Shown here one piece after another: positions 60,554 through 64,000 of a stretch of 64,000 bases of DNA. The stretch lies in NCBI GenBank assembly GCA_905221605.1, contig CAJNDS010002753.1, forward strand, positions 120,001 through 184,000. The letters are read 5' to 3'. This DNA comes from Symbiodinium natans. Its lineage: Eukaryota; Sar; Dinophyceae; Suessiales; Symbiodiniaceae. Every line of letters starts with the position of its first letter. Position 1 is the first letter of the stretch. Below the pieces are notes generated by a model. The model was not told where the DNA came from. It did not search any database and saw nothing but the letters and a program-made list of their open reading frames with translations. The position numbers and the translations under genes are program-made.

Positions 60554-62683
60554 TCAAGGCACAACCGTGATCAGTCCCATCTCCCATCGCCACAAGCACG
60601 TTCGCTTGATGTCTGAGCTTGCACGAAAATGGCCTTGGGTCGCAAGCTTGAAGCGATTCCGACCCAGAGGCTCCAGAAGATAGCAAAGTGTCGTCAAAAG
60701 ACCATCGGGAAGTCTGCAGTGTAGGCAGACCTCCACGACCTCGCCGCTCTTCAACAACACCTTGTCGCCTGTCTGGCACGTTTGGCCTGCTGCGACCTGT
60801 GCGATCGTGGCGACCTCTGCACCTCCGACAGCCTTGAAGCCAAACTCTGCCACCAAGAGGGCCTGCAGCTGCTGCGATGCTGCTTTCCTGGGCTTGAAAA
60901 TAAAAGTAACCAAGGAGAAAAAATATTGGAACTTTATTTCACAATGGCTACTTTACGGAAAAGGTGCAAGAAGAGGTATTTACTGCAGGATCCAGCTTCG
61001 GTGCCACCAGGTGTGGTTGCACAGTAGCAGTGCCTTCGAGTTCGAGCAGAGCTGTGCCCCAGACATCCTTCAGGACGGCTTCCTCGAACCAGTGCTGAGG
61101 ATTGTGCAGTTGGTTTGCCTTCCGTTTTATTTCTCGGTGCTTTCTCTCGTGAGTAAAGCACGAGATGAGGTCTTTCTCCCTGGCTATCAAGCCGAGATGC
61201 AAAGCATAGTGAAACTTGGGTACGACACCAAGCTCACCATGCGATGCGAGACTAGCCTGGAGATGATCCACAACTGCATTATGCAGAGTGTCAGCCTCTA
61301 AAGGATTGCCACGGTTGCCATCGACCAAGAGGTCAAGCACGAGGCAGAGTTTGAGGAAAGACTTCACAGCCCCGATCAAAGCACTGCAGTCCATCACACC
61401 CAAACCCAAGACGAAGAGCCGAAGCAAAGGATAGGAGTTCAGGCTTTGAGACGCTGATGCCCTGAACTCGTCAGGGGAGATCTTCTTTTGAAAGCACTGC
61501 AACGTCTCGTTCCTCCTGGATGTCAAGTTGTGGGGCCAAGCGAAGCTTTCCATGAACGACAAGATGCTGTCTGCCGAATGGCCAGATTCGTAAAGTTTGG
61601 GCAAAAGTCTACCCACTTCTTGGTGGTAGAGACCGTTGACTAGATAGATGTGCATCCAGTCGTACATCAAGCTACTCTTGATGCCCAAGGATCTGTGCGC
61701 CAGAACACCATGGGGATTGCAGTTGACCCCGAGGCTCTGCTGGAGCTGACCGAAGTCCTTCTTTGTCATCGTCGCTTCTCGCGAGATCAACAAAGCCTGG
61801 GTTTGCCATGCACTCTCGTTTGAGACCGATCGCAGCAGGGTATGGTCAGTCGTGTGGAGTGGCAACAATGTCCCAGTTCGGTCATGTTCTTGGAGCCTGG
61901 ACACAAGATTGGTGCATAGGCCGCAGGGCAACGTGCCTGAGGCCCCCTTGATGTCGAAGACCATCTTCAAGGCTGCCTCGTCCCCCACCATCGTATGCAT
62001 TTCAGCAAAGAAAAGATACTTCTCGCTTTGGCTCGTAGGTCCCATCGTAAGAAGGCAGCCATTCGCCAAGTTTTTGATGTCTGGGCTGTCGAGAATCTTG
62101 TGTGTCAGGCCTGATAAGCCTCCGACGATGGAGTTGACAACACTGGTGCGAGCCAGGCAAACACAAAACCAAAACCGTTCCTGACATCGAGCTTCCGGGC
62201 CAAGTTCCACGAAGCTGGCATAGTAGGCGTGAATTTTCCTGGTGTTGAGAGGTCGCAAGGGGTTGCCTGGCGAGATTTCGTCGACGTATAAGCAAAGCCT
62301 CCATTTTCGGTCGGCTGTGCTTGGATGAAGGGCCAGTCGTTGCTGCATAAATGCAGACATGCACGGCACCATGCTGCACATGTACCACAGAAAGGCTTGC
62401 AAATTTAGAACGGGAAGCTGCAGGTTCTTGATGCCCTTCTTGTGCTTCACTGGGACCAGCAGCTTGCCGAGCAACTTTCCATATGGAGTTTCCACGTCCA
62501 CATGCTCGTCTCTTGATCGCTTGATGGATCCCCTGGAGGAGCCGAGGACTTCTGGGTTCTGCTCCACCTCTCGCAGAACTGCTTCCAAAGCTCGTTGGCT
62601 CACAAAGTGCTTTCGACCCACTCTGGCCAAAGCCTGTGACTTCGCAGAAGCAGAGGCCATAGCAATGGCTGGTCTATACAGAA
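60554..62683 (-). CDS. second DDE-type transposase-like gene, two exons
   Basis: Minus strand. Exon a (62683-60984) begins after the acceptor ctgttttctgtatag and includes MASASAKSQALARVGRKHFV (Met at 62660). Exon b (60892-60554) reads PRKAASQQLQALLVAEFGFK ... TGDKVLLKSGEVVEVCLHCR and ends at a stop. The 91-bp intron has GTAAAT...TTTTCAAG and joins phase 0 to phase 0, giving about 671 residues from the Met. Motifs: D127 in CLYVDEISPGNPL, C246/C249 (CGLC), D334/H337 in MYDWMHIY, PKFHYALHL (481-489) and E505 in CFTHERKHRE. The order matches gene D. I recall the family as very common in Symbiodinium. The C-terminal GDKVLLKSG domain is absent from gene D. The frame is intact. Confidence 0.7.
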
Positions 62684-63232
62684 AACAGATGTAGATTGAT
62701 ATCCGCCAGCGAGCTGATAGCCCTGCTGGGGAACTACATCACAGACATGAAAGATGCCCTATACACAGACCCACCCTAAACTTCTCACCCCTAAATTAAA
62801 AAAAAAACCCTCAACCAGAATCCCTTAAAGCCCTGCGCCCCAACCTCTAACCCTAGGCCGTAAATTCAAAACCCTAAACCCAACGATCCCAAAACCGCTT
62901 GAGTGTCAAGATCACAGGCATTCGTCCCTGGGCAATGCAGCACTCGTCATTCAGACAGCTGCAGCACGCTTGACACTTGAGGCTTGACTCTCCTTTTTTC
63001 TCACATGGAAAGCCACCTGAAAGCTGACGAAGCACGTCTGTACACAAACCCCTCTACCCCATGGGGAATGAAAGTGTAGGGAACGGGAAGCCTGCACGGT
63101 TGTCAAGATGAAGACATACACTGGAGCTAGAAGCAGACGACAAAATACATCTCTAAACATACACAGACATATACATGAACAGGAACCATGCTTGTCGCAA
63201 GCTCTTTGAGCACAATGGAGCAGTGGATGCCT
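62684..63232. other. intron or spacer on the minus-strand locus
   Basis: Contains decayed CCCTAAA-type DNA (62770-62890) and no convincing ORF. May be the intron joining the K/G-rich exon at 63233 to the transposase exon. Confidence 0.4.
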
Positions 63233-64000
63233 TCAGCGAAAACAACTAGGGTAGCATCCGACCTTCCAGCGACATTTAGAGCATCCATTAGGTCTCAATG
63301 CCACCCGTCTCTTCAAAGACAGCTGACACTTCGCCTTGCCACTAGTGGATCCCTGACCTTTGCTCTTGCTGCCGGCCTTTGGCTTGGACTTTGCCTTCGC
63401 ACCGGCCTTTGTGGTGCCCTGGCTCTTGCCGTTCTTGCCCTTGCCCTTCCCTTTGGTGTTCTGGTCGTTCTTGCCCTTGCCATTCCCTTTGGTGTGCTGC
63501 GCTTTGAAAGTCTCCGATGTTTTGGGAGCCTTCTTGTTCTTGCCCTTCTTGTTGTCGATGGCGTCCGAGACTGCAGCGGCTTGCTGCACGATGTCGTCTT
63601 CCAGGTCGACCTGAAACTGAGTCCCCTTTTGCGAAGTCGAGGCTGGGCTGGCAGCCTGAGCAGGACCCGGCTTGGAAGTTGTAGGTGTTCCAGAGGTCAA
63701 GGCCAGTTGCTCCTCCTGTCTGTTGGCCCCCACGACTGTGCCTTGCTCAGCCTCCTTCTGGAAGTCTTGCCCTGTGACACTGGACGTTGTGGGTGACCCT
63801 CGCCTCTGTCCAAACAGCTGCAAGCCCGGCAGGCCCTGCCCTTGCATGCTTTGCTCCTGCATCATCCTCTGACACATCTGCATCATGCTCAGCATGCTCG
63901 TCATGGAGGCCATGTTGGCTGCCGCGCTCTGGGCCATGCCACTGTCGGCAGCAGCCAACATCCCAGACTGCCGCCTGTCTCGAATCCTTCTGTCGGAGCC
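63233..64000 (-). CDS. K/G/Q-rich protein with C-terminal Cys motif, 5' partial
   Basis: The minus-strand frame is open from the window edge (GSDRRIRDRRQSG precedes the Met at 63961) to TGA at 63233. It has a Met/Gln-rich N-terminal part (MASMTSMLSMMQMCQRMMQE), a Thr/Ser/Pro linker, a Lys/Gly low-complexity stretch (KGKGKGKNGKSQGTTKAGAK) and the C-terminus RPNGCSKCRWKVGCYPSCFR. I recall the GCxKCRxxxGCxxSC motif from Symbiodinium proteins; it may bind metal, but its function is unknown to me. It lies upstream of and on the same strand as the transposase-like gene, so both could be parts of one element or transcript. Confidence 0.6.
   Translation of the reverse strand, partial: GSDRRIRDRRQSGMLAAADSGMAQSAAANMASMTSMLSMMQMCQRMMQEQSMQGQGLPGLQLFGQRRGSPTTSSVTGQDFQKEAEQGTVVGANRQEEQLALTSGTPTTSKPGPAQAASPASTSQKGTQFQVDLEDDIVQQAAAVSDAIDNKKGKNKKAPKTSETFKAQHTKGNGKGKNDQNTKGKGKGKNGKSQGTTKAGAKAKSKPKAGSKSKGQGSTSGKAKCQLSLKRRVALRPNGCSKCRWKVGCYPSCFR

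Noticed and set aside
60762-61301. 179-residue + strand ORF
   Set aside because: Overlaps the two exons and intron of the minus-strand transposase-like gene; antisense shadow.
63188-63796. 202-residue + strand Leu/Ala-rich ORF
   Set aside because: Antisense of the Lys/Gly-rich minus-strand gene.

Overview
The window looks like nuclear DNA of a dinoflagellate, probably a Symbiodiniaceae/Polarella-type alga. Four things point there: plant/dinoflagellate-type telomeric repeats (TTTAGGG), large numbers of TIR-bounded palindromic elements that sit where introns should be, GC-AG as well as GT-AG introns, and protein modules that I recall (without a search) as abundant in Symbiodinium predicted proteomes. 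I see no rRNA, tRNA or CRISPR, and no bacterial-style operons.

Region 1 (1 to about 49.6 kb). It first reads as non-coding: hundreds of short TTTAGGG/CCCTAAA tracts, poly-G runs, microsatellites and at least eight families of 60-250 bp palindromes. Between them lie short (13-230 nt) GC-rich segments, nearly all readable on the + strand. Many begin after a pyrimidine-rich ...AG and end at GT, often the GT of GTTTAGGG. I read these as exons of one or more very fragmented + strand genes whose introns consist of telomere-like repeats and introner-like palindromes. C-rich CCCTAAA tends to precede exons and G-rich TTTAGGG tends to follow them. Several palindromes (1417-1510, 12570-12716, 33364-33457, 33565-33659) have GT...AG ends, and removing them joins two open frames in phase. 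I recognise no protein family in the exons. An open frame alone is weak evidence at this length, so single exons carry modest confidence. A 2.3 kb AT-rich block (16.3-18.6 kb) with nested inverted ends interrupts the pattern.

Region 2 (49972-59629). A 9.66 kb block is bounded by an inverted repeat with 25 perfect bases; its right end reads CACTA from outside. Both ends carry subterminal copies of a TTATTTAAGG motif. Inside are four + strand genes (A-D). Gene D has the D...CxxC...DWxH...E layout of a DDE transposase. I interpret the block as a CACTA-type transposon carrying extra genes, with an AT-rich insertion (53.8-55.9 kb) and likely frameshifts in genes A and D.

Region 3 (59.63-64 kb). 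One compact + strand ORF is followed by a convergent minus-strand transposase-like gene (62683 to 60554, with a clear 91-bp GT-AG intron). Upstream of that, on the same strand, is a K/G/Q-rich ORF ending in a Cys-rich KCRWKVGC motif and running off the window edge.
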